A program made the translations under genes and the position numbers. 64,000 nt of DNA. It comes from Bacillota bacterium (GTDB taxonomy: Bacteria > Bacillota > Clostridia > Acetivibrionales > JAEXSP01). How positions within the stretch are numbered: position 1 is the first letter of the stretch; every line of letters starts with the position of its first letter. The DNA is taken from contig JAEXSP010000010.1 in the NCBI GenBank assembly GCA_023453795.1, positions 1 through 64,000 on the forward strand. Direction: 5' to 3'. The notes under the pieces are model-generated. The model did not search any database, was not told the origin of the DNA, and saw nothing but the letters and a program-made list of their open reading frames with translations. This document shows, one piece after another, positions 51,350 through 59,646 of this stretch.

Positions 51350-51514
51350 TCAATATAAAAGTTCCAAATTATAATATTGCGAAAAAGTCAGCAAAGAATT
51401 ATCAGAATTATACAGGCTTGCAACCACCCAGAAAGGAGTACCGTCATTCCAATGCTTTGGTGTTACAACAATAGAGGAATTTGCCAAAGAGTTCACTACT
51501 ATAGAAGAATCCAT
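51350..51514 (-). pseudogene. Internally deleted blaR1 remnant
   Basis: A 54-codon frame directly after the blaI stop, with GGGAGTAAAA before the ATG, nearly the same leader as the intact blaR1 at 54219. The first 16 residues MDSSIVVNSLANSSIV match MDFSLIVNLLSSASII of that BlaR1. The frame then passes straight into TPKHWNDGTPFW, matching IPKHWEDGSPFW of the BlaR1 C-terminal domain (~residue 590), and then degenerates. About 570 codons are therefore missing. It marks a duplicated blaI-blaR1 locus that has decayed. Confidence 0.75.
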
Positions 51515-51523
51515 TTTTACTCC

Positions 51524-51898
51524 CTATTTATCTTTTTCATCCAAAATTCTTCTAAGCTGATCTATTTGTTCCTTTGACATTTTCTTGTTTCCGATGAAGT
51601 TAGCTATTGCTGCGTTGATTTCACCGCCAAACACCTTATCAAGGAAGGATTGGCTCTCTTCTTTAACACACTCTTCTTCCGTAACCAACGGAAAATAAAT
51701 ATAAGCCCTGTCCTCTTCTTTAAAGCCAATAGCCTTTTTCTTGACCAGTCGGCTTATCATCGACTTAATTGTTTTAGGCTTCCACTTCGTACTTCCGGAA
51801 AGTTCATCTATTATCTTGCTGGCAGAGCATGGGGCTTGCGCCCATATAACTTTCATTACAGTCCATTCTGTCTCAGCAATCTTTGGTATTTCTTTCAT
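51524..51898 (-). CDS. BlaI/MecI-family transcriptional repressor
   Basis: A winged-helix repressor of 124 residues. The N-terminus KEIPKIAETEWTVMKVIWAQ is diagnostic. The recognition region is KIIDELSGSTKWKPKTIKSM with ISRLVKKKAIGF, and the C-terminal dimerisation part includes EESQSFLDKVFGGEINAAIA. The cleavage region Asn/Phe seen in MecI/BlaI lies in that C-terminal helix bundle. BlaI proteins are inactivated by a BlaR1 membrane protease in response to cell-wall signals. The ATG at 51896-51898 is preferred over an upstream GTG. A palindrome in the leader (51921-51936) supports autorepression. Its natural partner gene downstream is decayed, so it probably works with the intact BlaR1 encoded upstream. 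Confidence 0.92.
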   Translation of the reverse strand: MKEIPKIAETEWTVMKVIWAQAPCSASKIIDELSGSTKWKPKTIKSMISRLVKKKAIGFKEEDRAYIYFPLVTEEECVKEESQSFLDKVFGGEINAAIANFIGNKKMSKEQIDQLRRILDEKDK

Positions 51899-51920
51899 CG
51901 TATCCACCGCCTTGAATACA

Positions 51921-51936
51921 GATTACATAGGTAATC
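51921..51936 (-). promoter_or_regulatory. BlaI operator in the blaI promoter
   Basis: GATTAC-ATAG-GTAATC is a 16-bp palindrome. It lies just downstream of the promoter TTGACA (51973-51978)-N17-TAATAT (51950-51955), covering the transcription start region. The core TAC-N4-GTA matches the classical BlaI/MecI operator core. Confidence 0.8.
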
Positions 51937-52002
51937 AAATTATGCTTTTATATTAAGCTAACAGCTGTTTTTTGTCAAGGCAGAGTTGAACCTATCAATG
52001 CT

Positions 52003-54219
52003 TTAATCAGGTTTTTCGTAGATATAGTATCCCAATAAATTCATATTCTCATCAAATAACAGTAACGCCGCATATTTTTGTGCAAAAGTAATGTTTGAGA
52101 TAGAATTATCATCATAATCCATGACTCCAATGCGTCCCTGCTTTACATCTGAAACAAAAAAGGGTATATCATAGTCGGACATCTCATCTGAACAAATGGT
52201 GGATAACTTTGCCGGATTGCCCATACCAGCAGGTAAATCGCTTGTTTCTATACAAAATGCCCAATTACCATCCCCTACTTTTTCTACTGTTATTCCGCTT
52301 GCAATCTTTAGTCGTATTATTGAAGCAGCAGAATCCGTGTATCCCTTAAGTCCAAGATAATATTTTGCAGAAGTCCGTATAGATGTTTTATTCAATCGAG
52401 CAAGATTTATATCAATCCAAAACGGTGACCCATCTTCCCAATGCTTTGGTATAACTGACATTTGCAGCCGATACTTTCCTTTCCCTTTTGTAATATCCCA
52501 TGACGAAATAGCGTCACCATCCCTGGAGGTAGATCCTTCACGTCTTCCGATATTTGAAAAAAACATGAGTTCTCCAAAATCTTCAGATACAAGGTTATAT
52601 TCAATTTCAACCGTTATTTTTGTTTCAACGCCTTCCTGCAAATTTTTGTCCGGCGATATTTTGGTTATTATGATACAATCTTTGTTTTCTTTAATACCGG
52701 AAATTGGATCCTCCATTCTTTCACAAGTTTCTTGATTCCATCCTCCCGCAGGTATCAATTCACTCATTTGGGGAGAAGCTGTTTTCGTAATTTTGCTGGA
52801 TTTCCCATCCGTAAGTGTATCGCTGCCTTGAAGCAAGTGCTTTGAAGCATCTTCGGATGGAACTTTTAATATCGAATTTTTATCCGATTGAGGCCCCTTT
52901 TTGTTCATTTGATTTGATGCTTTTGTTTGCTCCTTGTCTTGTACGTCAATAGAAGTGCCACTTACAGATTTAGTTTGTATAACAGTTGAATTAGTGTTGT
53001 TTTCTATTTTATTACTATTTTGGTTCTGTTCGGTTTTAGAGTTTTCCTTTTTGTCGGCTGAAGTAAGGGCAGAAATATCACTTGATTTCTTAAACCTGCT
53101 TGATGTGTTTTGCGGTAAGCTGCTCGCATTTACAAATATGCTGCCTCCTAATATGACAAGTATCACTATTGATCGTATGGATACTTTTGTATTCTTTGCA
53201 TGAAAGAGTGAAATCGCAGAGATTCTGTCTTTGATTTGAGATCTGTTTTCCAATATCCCCGCAGTGCCAGCAAAGTTCAATTTGCCCGATATAATCTCTA
53301 CCATATCAAGGATTGTATATCCATACTTTTTCGCTTCAGCACTTTCAAGGTGCATCAGTACGGTTTCATCACATGCCAGCTCACGGTCGATACGCATCCT
53401 ATGAAAGGCAATCCAAATAACAGGATTAAACCAATAGACAATTTGCAGCACTAACGCAATCCAATTGACAACGATGTCCTTTCTCTTAAGATGCCCTAGT
53501 TCATGCAGAAGGACATACCTCAGACTTTCATGCTCCATGTTTTTCAATACCTTTTCAGGCAGAAGCAGCCAAGGGCGTGTAACTCCAAATATGGCAGGTA
53601 TCATGACTCCGGAAGTCTGAATAATGGAGACATTCGTCCGTATGCCAAGTGTATTCTTGCTTTCTTCGAGAAGCTTGATTATTCTTTGGTCCGTAAATAT
53701 GCTTCCGTTCTTGACCTTGGTCCAAAAGAATATGCTATAAAGGAAGTAATAGACGCTTAAGAAGAGAATTCCCGAAAGCCACACGAAGAATGCCGTTTTG
53801 GAACTGACTTTGATTGTGCTTATTGAATGTAATAGTTTTTTTACTGAATCAATTGGCAACAAGCTTTTCTTAGCGGTTTTTCCGGCCTGTTGGTTGGAAT
53901 ATCCGATTCCAGAAGCGTTATCATTCGTTTTAGAATGCAAATCAGATGTGCTTGCTGACATAGGTGCATCTTTAGTGGTGATTCCTTGATTTGCCGGAGA
54001 AGTGATATCCGCAGTTTTGTAAATACCAGAGATGTTAAATGGGCTATAAACTGCATAAGGAACGGCCAGCCTTAATATCAGTACAAACCATATCACATAA
54101 TGCCACCGAGCGCTCATCCTATGCCTTAAAACTGTTTTTATAATAAAGATAATTAATACAAGCAAGCTTGCAATTATGGAAGCGCTTGATAAGAGGTTTA
54201 CAATAAGGGAGAAATCCAT
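52003..54219 (-). CDS. BlaR1/MecR1-type M56 membrane metalloprotease with novel sensor domain
   Basis: A 738-residue antirepressor. The N-terminal part has four TM segments and an M56 zinc protease domain with the zinc motif LLHELGHLKRKDI (~235) and third ligand in RIDRELACDETVL. A last TM helix (~345-365) is followed by a Ser/Asn/Lys-rich linker (~370-480) and a C-terminal extracytoplasmic domain (~490-738). That domain is not a penicillin-binding fold: no SxxK/SxN/KTG set is visible. Instead it has beta-rich segments such as IPKHWEDGSPFWIDINLARL. On signal binding it would cleave BlaI. A BlaI-type operator precedes it. The ligand is unknown. Confidence 0.88.
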   Translation of the reverse strand: MDFSLIVNLLSSASIIASLLVLIIFIIKTVLRHRMSARWHYVIWFVLILRLAVPYAVYSPFNISGIYKTADITSPANQGITTKDAPMSASTSDLHSKTNDNASGIGYSNQQAGKTAKKSLLPIDSVKKLLHSISTIKVSSKTAFFVWLSGILFLSVYYFLYSIFFWTKVKNGSIFTDQRIIKLLEESKNTLGIRTNVSIIQTSGVMIPAIFGVTRPWLLLPEKVLKNMEHESLRYVLLHELGHLKRKDIVVNWIALVLQIVYWFNPVIWIAFHRMRIDRELACDETVLMHLESAEAKKYGYTILDMVEIISGKLNFAGTAGILENRSQIKDRISAISLFHAKNTKVSIRSIVILVILGGSIFVNASSLPQNTSSRFKKSSDISALTSADKKENSKTEQNQNSNKIENNTNSTVIQTKSVSGTSIDVQDKEQTKASNQMNKKGPQSDKNSILKVPSEDASKHLLQGSDTLTDGKSSKITKTASPQMSELIPAGGWNQETCERMEDPISGIKENKDCIIITKISPDKNLQEGVETKITVEIEYNLVSEDFGELMFFSNIGRREGSTSRDGDAISSWDITKGKGKYRLQMSVIPKHWEDGSPFWIDINLARLNKTSIRTSAKYYLGLKGYTDSAASIIRLKIASGITVEKVGDGNWAFCIETSDLPAGMGNPAKLSTICSDEMSDYDIPFFVSDVKQGRIGVMDYDDNSISNITFAQKYAALLLFDENMNLLGYYIYEKPD

Positions 54220-54269
54220 TTTTACTCCTCATTTGACTTGTTCATTAAGTAATATTCAAGTATAAGATT

Positions 54270-54285
54270 GATTACCTAAGTAATC
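54270..54285 (-). promoter_or_regulatory. BlaI operator upstream of blaR1
   Basis: GATTAC-CTAA-GTAATC, a 16-bp palindrome, lies just downstream of a TATAAT (54289-54294), about 50 bp before the blaR1 ATG. It matches the operator of blaI itself at 14 of 16 positions, with differences only in the central four bases. Confidence 0.8.
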
Positions 54286-54344
54286 CTTATTATACATTAT
54301 TCTGAAAGTCAGTTTTTGTCAAGTCCCTGTATAGTGCAAAGACA

Positions 54345-54372
54345 CAAAAAGCCTCAATAATTGAGGCTTTTA
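54345..54372 (-). terminator. Terminator of the secreted repeat-protein gene
   Basis: AAAGCCTCAAT/ATTGAGGCTTT hairpin with T-rich flanks on both strands, 21 bp past the stop codon on the minus strand. It also insulates blaR1 from readthrough. Confidence 0.8.
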
Positions 54373-54392
54373 TGTCTTCCCTATATCCTTTA

Positions 54393-57300
54393 CTATTTCA
54401 CACTTACATTCACTTTAATGCTCTTGTCTCCATATACTGCTGTAATCACAGCTGGGCCTGATTTGTCTCCCGGAAGAATGATTCCTTTCTTAACTGATGC
54501 AATATTACTATTACTCGAAGACCAAAGAGTAAGCGGGTTGTTTGTCACATCCTGCTCTGTTCCATCCTCAAAAACTGCTGTAACCTTTATAACCACCTGG
54601 TTTCCTCTATGCTGCAGCTTTATCGTTCCTTTTGCACTGACAACCAATTTTTTAACTCCGGTATCTATCTTGAACTTTGAACTCCTATCACCGAATTTTG
54701 CTGTAATAACAGCCACCCCGGGTTTATCCTGATTCTGAACGATTCCATCAGAGACTTTTGCAATAGCATCATTGCTGCTATCCCATTTTGTTAAACTATC
54801 ATTTGTAACGTCTTTTACCGTTCCATCTGCAAAAACGGCCTTAAGAACCGGTTTATAACTTTTACCCGGGCTGGATTTTATTTCGCCTTTGCCTTCGAAT
54901 TTTAAAGATTTAAGTCTGGTATCTATATCCAATGTAACCTTTTTCCCCGAAAAGCTTGCTGTCACCTTTGCCTTACCAAATCCCACTGCACTTATTACAC
55001 CATTATCTGCTGTTGCAACTTCCATATTTGAAGTTTCCCATTTTGCATTTTCGATTTTTTCAATAGATCCGTCGCTAAAGATTGCAGAAAGATCTATTTT
55101 TATCTGATCCCCGGGTTTAAGATTCAAGTCTTTTTGAACTTTCGGTATTTGAAGCTTTACGATAGCTTTTGTAATGATTTTGGAAAACAAAGCAGTTATG
55201 TTCTTATTGCCGTCCATTGTGACGGTAATAACAGGTTCATTCCCTGCTGCATCCCCGTTCCATCCCACAAACTTGTACCCGTCATTCGGAACAGCTGTCA
55301 ATGTCACCTTTTCGCCATCAATATATACGGCTTTATCCGAATTTTTTGTTATAGTGCCGTTAACTGCTGTTACATTTAATGCATTTCCTGTTTCTAATGA
55401 TATGTTGATTCCTGTTTTGCTTCCGTCGCTTAGGTCAACAAGCCCTGCTTGTCCATAATTCGTTGTCCCACCCTGCTGGGTATAGTATGTGGTAATGTAG
55501 CCGCTTGCATAACAAATCATCTTAAAACCCGTAACAGACTCCGGTACCTCCATACTATATATTGCTTGTTTTTGGCCTTCTGGGATAATAACATTTGCAA
55601 CATTGCCCATATCATCTAACCATGTACCCGGTGTACCGTTATCGGAGCTGGATTCTATCCTTACGCTCACTCCGCCCGCTGGCGCTGTTATTCCATCAGG
55701 GAGACTTACGACCCCGCTTATTGTTTTTCCATGGATAAAACTCAAATCTACATTGGTTTTATCACCGCTGTTCAAGTCGATAAGATAGTTACTTCCCTCA
55801 TGGTATGCGCCCCAGCAGTAGCCTTGTGTGCCAAAGTGCAGTGTATAGCCTGAGTTTGATGCAGGCACCATTATTATATATCCAGTTTGATTTTGTCCCT
55901 CCGGTATCATTGCATTAAAACGCAAGCTCAAGTCGTCCTGTCTGTTGTCAGGTGTTCCATTTTCCGAATAGGCATCCAAATCTATTATCAAACCGCCTGC
56001 GGGGGCTGTCTCTCCAGTTGGAAGACTTATGATGCCGCTTATTGTTCTTCCCTTGATTAATGTAACACTTATATTGTCTCTGTTTCCATTACTCATATCT
56101 ACCATCTCTGCAGAGTTTGGATTTGTGCTTCCACCCTGTTGATTATAGTATGTGGTAACATAACTGCTTGTTTTAAAATCTATTTTACATTCTTCTGCAA
56201 TATTGGATTCCGGGACGGATAGTACATACTGACTCATGCTCTGGCCTTCCGGAATCATAACATCTGTTCCGTACCACTTATCATCCTGTTTATTCTCAGG
56301 AGTACCATTATCAAACTGCGCCTCAACAGTCACATGCATTCCACCCGTTGGTGCTACATCCCCATTGGGTAAGCTTACTATTCCTTTGATTGTCTTCATC
56401 GTTGTAAAAGCAATATTAATCTGGTCAGCACTGCCGCTACTGACATTAACCAAAGGGTTTCCCATGTTTGAATAGCTTGCTCCCCCATATAGATCTGTAT
56501 ATGCTGATACATAATATCCAACGCTTGTATCCGGAACAGTCATTGAATAAGTTGCCTGGCTTCTTCCTTCAGGTATGTATACTCCTGTATATGCCTGCAA
56601 ATCATCTGAACGATCATTTGGAGTGGCATTATCACAATATGCATTGACCGAAATACTCAATCCCCCAGCAGGTGCTGACTTACCTTCCGGAAGGCTAACT
56701 GTACCACTTATGATCTTTCCACGTGAAACTGTTATGTTAATATTTGTTTGATCTCCATCTCTAACGTCAATGAGGCTACTGCCATTTGCCGAGTAACGTC
56801 CCGAACAATAACCCTGCGGGTGATAATCCAGGGTATACAACGAATTCGCACCAGGAACTGCTATCGAATATCCTATTTGACTCTGTCCTTCAGGTACTAC
56901 AACATACGCATGTGCATGTAAGTCATCCTGCCAGTCATTTGGAGTCCCATTATCCGAATCAGCATTTAAATCTATTCCAACTCCCCCAGAAGGCGCAGTT
57001 TCCCCTGCAGGAAGGCTTACCACCCCACTAATTGCTTTGCCCTTAATAAGAGTTGTATTGATGCCGTCCCTGTCTCCAGCACTTAAGTCTATTATTTCAG
57101 CTGTACTAAATTCTTGGGTTCCTCCATGTTGTGTGTAGTAAGTAGGTATATAACCTTCTCCTCTAAATTCTACTATGCACCCTCCCTTTTCTGCCAAATA
57201 AGGGATTCTCAAGGTATATGACGTTTGACTTTGATTTTCAGGGATAACTATGCGAGTTCCATACCATATATCATCCTGACGGTTATCCGGCGTACCATTA

Positions 57301-57797
57301 TTGAAACAACCTGCAATTTCAACCATTACTCCTCCCACCGGTGCCTGAATTCCATTTGGCAAATTCACTGTTCCACTAATAGATCTCATTATCATAAAAG
57401 CAATATTGATCTGATCAGCGTTGCCATTACTGATATTAACAAGAGGGTTTCCCTGGTTTGAATAGCCTGCTCCCCCGTAAAGGTCTGTATAAGCAGAAAC
57501 ATAATATCCAATATTCGAATCCTGCACTGTTAATGAATAAACTGTCTGGCTTTGACCCTCAGGTATGTTCACCATGATATAGCTCTGCAAATCATCTGAC
57601 TGGTCATTGGGGGTGGCATTATCACAATACGCATTGACAGAAACATTCATTCCGCCTGAAGGTGCCGTAATACCAGCCGGCAGACTGATTGTACCGCTAA
57701 TAACTTTCCCTTGAGAAATATCATCTGCGAAAACATTGATTGTAGCAAATGATACGATTAAGAAAACGCATAACACTAAAGAAATAATCTTCCTCAT
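54393..57797 (-). CDS. Large secreted repeat protein with InlB-B-like and Ig-like domains
   Basis: A 1134-residue exported protein. A signal peptide (1-~25, ending NVFADD) is followed by seven ~110-residue repeats starting near residues 31, 139, 256, 363, 471, 586 and 694. Each opens with ISGxxSLPxGxxAPxGG and contains a DNGTPxxxxDD motif, IPEGQSQ and a C-terminal INI/T strand. Repeats 1/4, 2/5/7 and 3/6 are most alike, so a three-repeat block was duplicated. Residues ~808-875 form an InlB B-repeat-like domain (GYKFVGWNGDAAGN) and ~890-1134 three bacterial Ig-like (BIG_2) domains. There is no catalytic motif or sorting signal. The start is ATG 57795-57797 with AAAGGAG eight bases upstream. 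It is likely a surface or matrix protein under BlaI control. Confidence 0.85.
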   Translation of the reverse strand: MRKIISLVLCVFLIVSFATINVFADDISQGKVISGTISLPAGITAPSGGMNVSVNAYCDNATPNDQSDDLQSYIMVNIPEGQSQTVYSLTVQDSNIGYYVSAYTDLYGGAGYSNQGNPLVNISNGNADQINIAFMIMRSISGTVNLPNGIQAPVGGVMVEIAGCFNNGTPDNRQDDIWYGTRIVIPENQSQTSYTLRIPYLAEKGGCIVEFRGEGYIPTYYTQHGGTQEFSTAEIIDLSAGDRDGINTTLIKGKAISGVVSLPAGETAPSGGVGIDLNADSDNGTPNDWQDDLHAHAYVVVPEGQSQIGYSIAVPGANSLYTLDYHPQGYCSGRYSANGSSLIDVRDGDQTNINITVSRGKIISGTVSLPEGKSAPAGGLSISVNAYCDNATPNDRSDDLQAYTGVYIPEGRSQATYSMTVPDTSVGYYVSAYTDLYGGASYSNMGNPLVNVSSGSADQINIAFTTMKTIKGIVSLPNGDVAPTGGMHVTVEAQFDNGTPENKQDDKWYGTDVMIPEGQSMSQYVLSVPESNIAEECKIDFKTSSYVTTYYNQQGGSTNPNSAEMVDMSNGNRDNISVTLIKGRTISGIISLPTGETAPAGGLIIDLDAYSENGTPDNRQDDLSLRFNAMIPEGQNQTGYIIMVPASNSGYTLHFGTQGYCWGAYHEGSNYLIDLNSGDKTNVDLSFIHGKTISGVVSLPDGITAPAGGVSVRIESSSDNGTPGTWLDDMGNVANVIIPEGQKQAIYSMEVPESVTGFKMICYASGYITTYYTQQGGTTNYGQAGLVDLSDGSKTGINISLETGNALNVTAVNGTITKNSDKAVYIDGEKVTLTAVPNDGYKFVGWNGDAAGNEPVITVTMDGNKNITALFSKIITKAIVKLQIPKVQKDLNLKPGDQIKIDLSAIFSDGSIEKIENAKWETSNMEVATADNGVISAVGFGKAKVTASFSGKKVTLDIDTRLKSLKFEGKGEIKSSPGKSYKPVLKAVFADGTVKDVTNDSLTKWDSSNDAIAKVSDGIVQNQDKPGVAVITAKFGDRSSKFKIDTGVKKLVVSAKGTIKLQHRGNQVVIKVTAVFEDGTEQDVTNNPLTLWSSSNSNIASVKKGIILPGDKSGPAVITAVYGDKSIKVNVSVK

Positions 57798-57823
57798 TTC
57801 ATACACTCCTTTTATATAAATAG

Positions 57824-57876
57824 CGACTACTGTTGTAATCATTAATAGATTACACTAGTAGTCACATGTTTGTCAA
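57824..57876 (-). promoter_or_regulatory. Promoter with paired BlaI-type operators
   Basis: Two operators in tandem, GACTAC-TGTT-GTAATC (57824-57839) and GATTAC-ACTA-GTAGTC (57848-57863), together form a 39-bp dyad. TTGACA (57871-57876) and TAATCT (57847-57852) are spaced 18 bp on the minus strand, so the operators cover the -10 and start site of the secreted repeat-protein gene. Confidence 0.75.
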
Positions 57877-57913
57877 TCATTATTATTTATGCAAAGTGAA
57901 ATATAATAAAACT

Positions 57914-57943
57914 TAAAAAAGGCCGGTGATCATCTCACCAGCC
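57914..57943 (-). terminator. Terminator of ahcY
   Basis: GGCTGGTGA and TCACCGGCC form a stem with a 5-base loop, followed by six T residues on the minus strand, 15 bp past the stop codon. Confidence 0.85.
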
Positions 57944-57957
57944 GTAGTTTTACAATC

Positions 57958-59361
57958 TCAATATTTATAATGATCTGCCTTGTATGGACCGTCAACACTG
58001 ACTCCAATGTAATCGGCCTGTTTCTGGGAAAGCTTTGTCAGTTTAACACCGATCTTTTCAAGGTGCAGCCTTGCAACCTCTTCGTCAAGCTTTTTGGGAA
58101 GAATGTAAACCTTGGGTTCATATTTGTCCCTATTTTTCCAAAGGTCAATCTGTGCAAGAGTCTGATTGGAAAAGCTGTTTGACATTACGAAGGAAGGATG
58201 TCCCGTTGCACAACCCAGATTTACAAGTCTGCCTTCCGCCAAAACAAATATTTCATGACCTTCAGGGAAAATATACTTGTCAACCTGTGGTTTAATGTTA
58301 ACCTTTTTTATTCCCTTGTAGCTATTAAGCCTTGCCATTTGTATTTCATCGTCAAAATGTCCGATGTTGCAAACAATAGCCTGATCCTTCATCTTAACCA
58401 TATGTTCAAGTCGAATGATATCTACATTTCCTGTTGTTGTAACATATATATCCCCTATACCGAGCGTATCCTCTACAGTTTTCACTTCATACCCAGCCAT
58501 TGCAGCCTGCAAAGCACATATCGGGTCAACTTCGGTTACAATTACTCTTGCTCCCAGGCCTTGCATGGACTGTGCGCAGCCTTTTCCTACATCACCGTAA
58601 CCGCACACGACTGCTACTTTTCCAGCCACCATTACATCCGTTGCCCTCTTTATGCCATCAACCAGGGACTCTCTGCAGCCGTAAAGGTTATCAAACTTTG
58701 ACTTGGTAACAGAGTCATTGACGTTAATCGCCGGTACAAGGAGTTCCCCTCTTTCCATCATCTGATAGAGTCTGTGAACTCCGGTTGTAGTCTCTTCGGA
58801 AACACCCTTCCATTCCTTTACAACATTGTGCCATTTTTGATTGTCCTTTTTAAGACATTCCTTAAGTAAATTGTTTATGACCTGCAGTTCATGATTGTCT
58901 GTAGCTTCATCCAGCATTTTAGAGTCGCTTTCAGCTTTATAGCCCCTGTGTATGAGTAAGGTAGCATCTCCTCCATCATCAACAATCAACTGCGGGCCAA
59001 GTCCCCCCGGGAATGAAAGTGCCTGTTCCGTACACCACCAATATTCTTCAAGAGATTCACCTTTCCATGCAAATACAGGCACTCCTGCTTTCGCAATTGC
59101 AGCCGCTGCATGGTCTTGAGTCGAAAATATGTTGCAGCTTGCCCATCTTACACTTGCACCAAGGGCAACAAGAGTTTCAATGAGTACTGCAGTTTGTATG
59201 GTCATATGGAGAGAACCGGAAATTCTTACGCCCTTCAAAGGCTGTTCAGGTGCATATTTTTCTCTTATAGCGATCAGTCCGGGCATTTCTTTTTCTGCTA
59301 TTTCAATTTCCTTTCTTCCCCATTCCCATAAGTTTATATCTGCTATTTTGTAGTCCGACAT
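57958..59361 (-). CDS. ahcY: S-adenosyl-L-homocysteine hydrolase
   Basis: A cytoplasmic NAD-dependent enzyme of 467 residues that cleaves S-adenosylhomocysteine to adenosine and homocysteine, relieving product inhibition of methyltransferases. Recognisable parts are RISGSLHMTIQTAVLIETL, ASVRWASCNIFSTQDHAAAA, the substrate/hinge motif NVNDSVTKSKFDNLYG, the NAD-binding GYGDVGKGCAQSMQGLGARV, CNIGHFDDEI, and the C-terminal KADHYKY tail that completes the neighbouring subunit's NAD site. The start is ATG with AAGGAGG seven bases upstream. It is monocistronic with its own terminator. No SAH riboswitch is visible in the short leader. Confidence 0.95.
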   Translation of the reverse strand: MSDYKIADINLWEWGRKEIEIAEKEMPGLIAIREKYAPEQPLKGVRISGSLHMTIQTAVLIETLVALGASVRWASCNIFSTQDHAAAAIAKAGVPVFAWKGESLEEYWWCTEQALSFPGGLGPQLIVDDGGDATLLIHRGYKAESDSKMLDEATDNHELQVINNLLKECLKKDNQKWHNVVKEWKGVSEETTTGVHRLYQMMERGELLVPAINVNDSVTKSKFDNLYGCRESLVDGIKRATDVMVAGKVAVVCGYGDVGKGCAQSMQGLGARVIVTEVDPICALQAAMAGYEVKTVEDTLGIGDIYVTTTGNVDIIRLEHMVKMKDQAIVCNIGHFDDEIQMARLNSYKGIKKVNIKPQVDKYIFPEGHEIFVLAEGRLVNLGCATGHPSFVMSNSFSNQTLAQIDLWKNRDKYEPKVYILPKKLDEEVARLHLEKIGVKLTKLSQKQADYIGVSVDGPYKADHYKY

Positions 59362-59571
59362 AGTCTACCTCCTTGATATTCATTAGCATTATTTTAATCC
59401 ATTGATATAAAAAATATTTTCTATTACTAATTCTATTATCCGCAATCCGATATGTCAATATTTAGTTGTAATTAAGTGAACTTGATTTACTTTGGATTCA
59501 TTATAGGTTTATTTGATTACACCTTCGCATCCACAATACATTAAAGAATACATTAAAGATTTACGCATCCA

Positions 59572-59604
59572 AAAGGCTGGTATGAGAATCACACCAGCCT
59601 TTTT
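59572..59604 (-). terminator. Terminator of secreted unknown protein gene
   Basis: AAAAGGCTGGTGTGA and its partner TCATACCAGCCTTTT form a long hairpin 43 bp past the stop codon on the minus strand, with A- and T-runs on both sides. It is closely related to the hairpin at 63943-63971. Confidence 0.8.
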
Positions 59605-59646
59605 ACTAACATTTAAATTCTATTTTTTAAGCATCTATACTGACTA

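Noticed and set aside
54393..57720. Regularly spaced repeats considered as a CRISPR or tandem DNA array
   Set aside because: The ~330-bp period is in frame and explained by seven protein repeats; no short identical repeats with unique spacers.
59362..59460. Possible SAH or SAM riboswitch before ahcY
   Set aside because: The leader is short and AT-rich with no conserved aptamer blocks visible.
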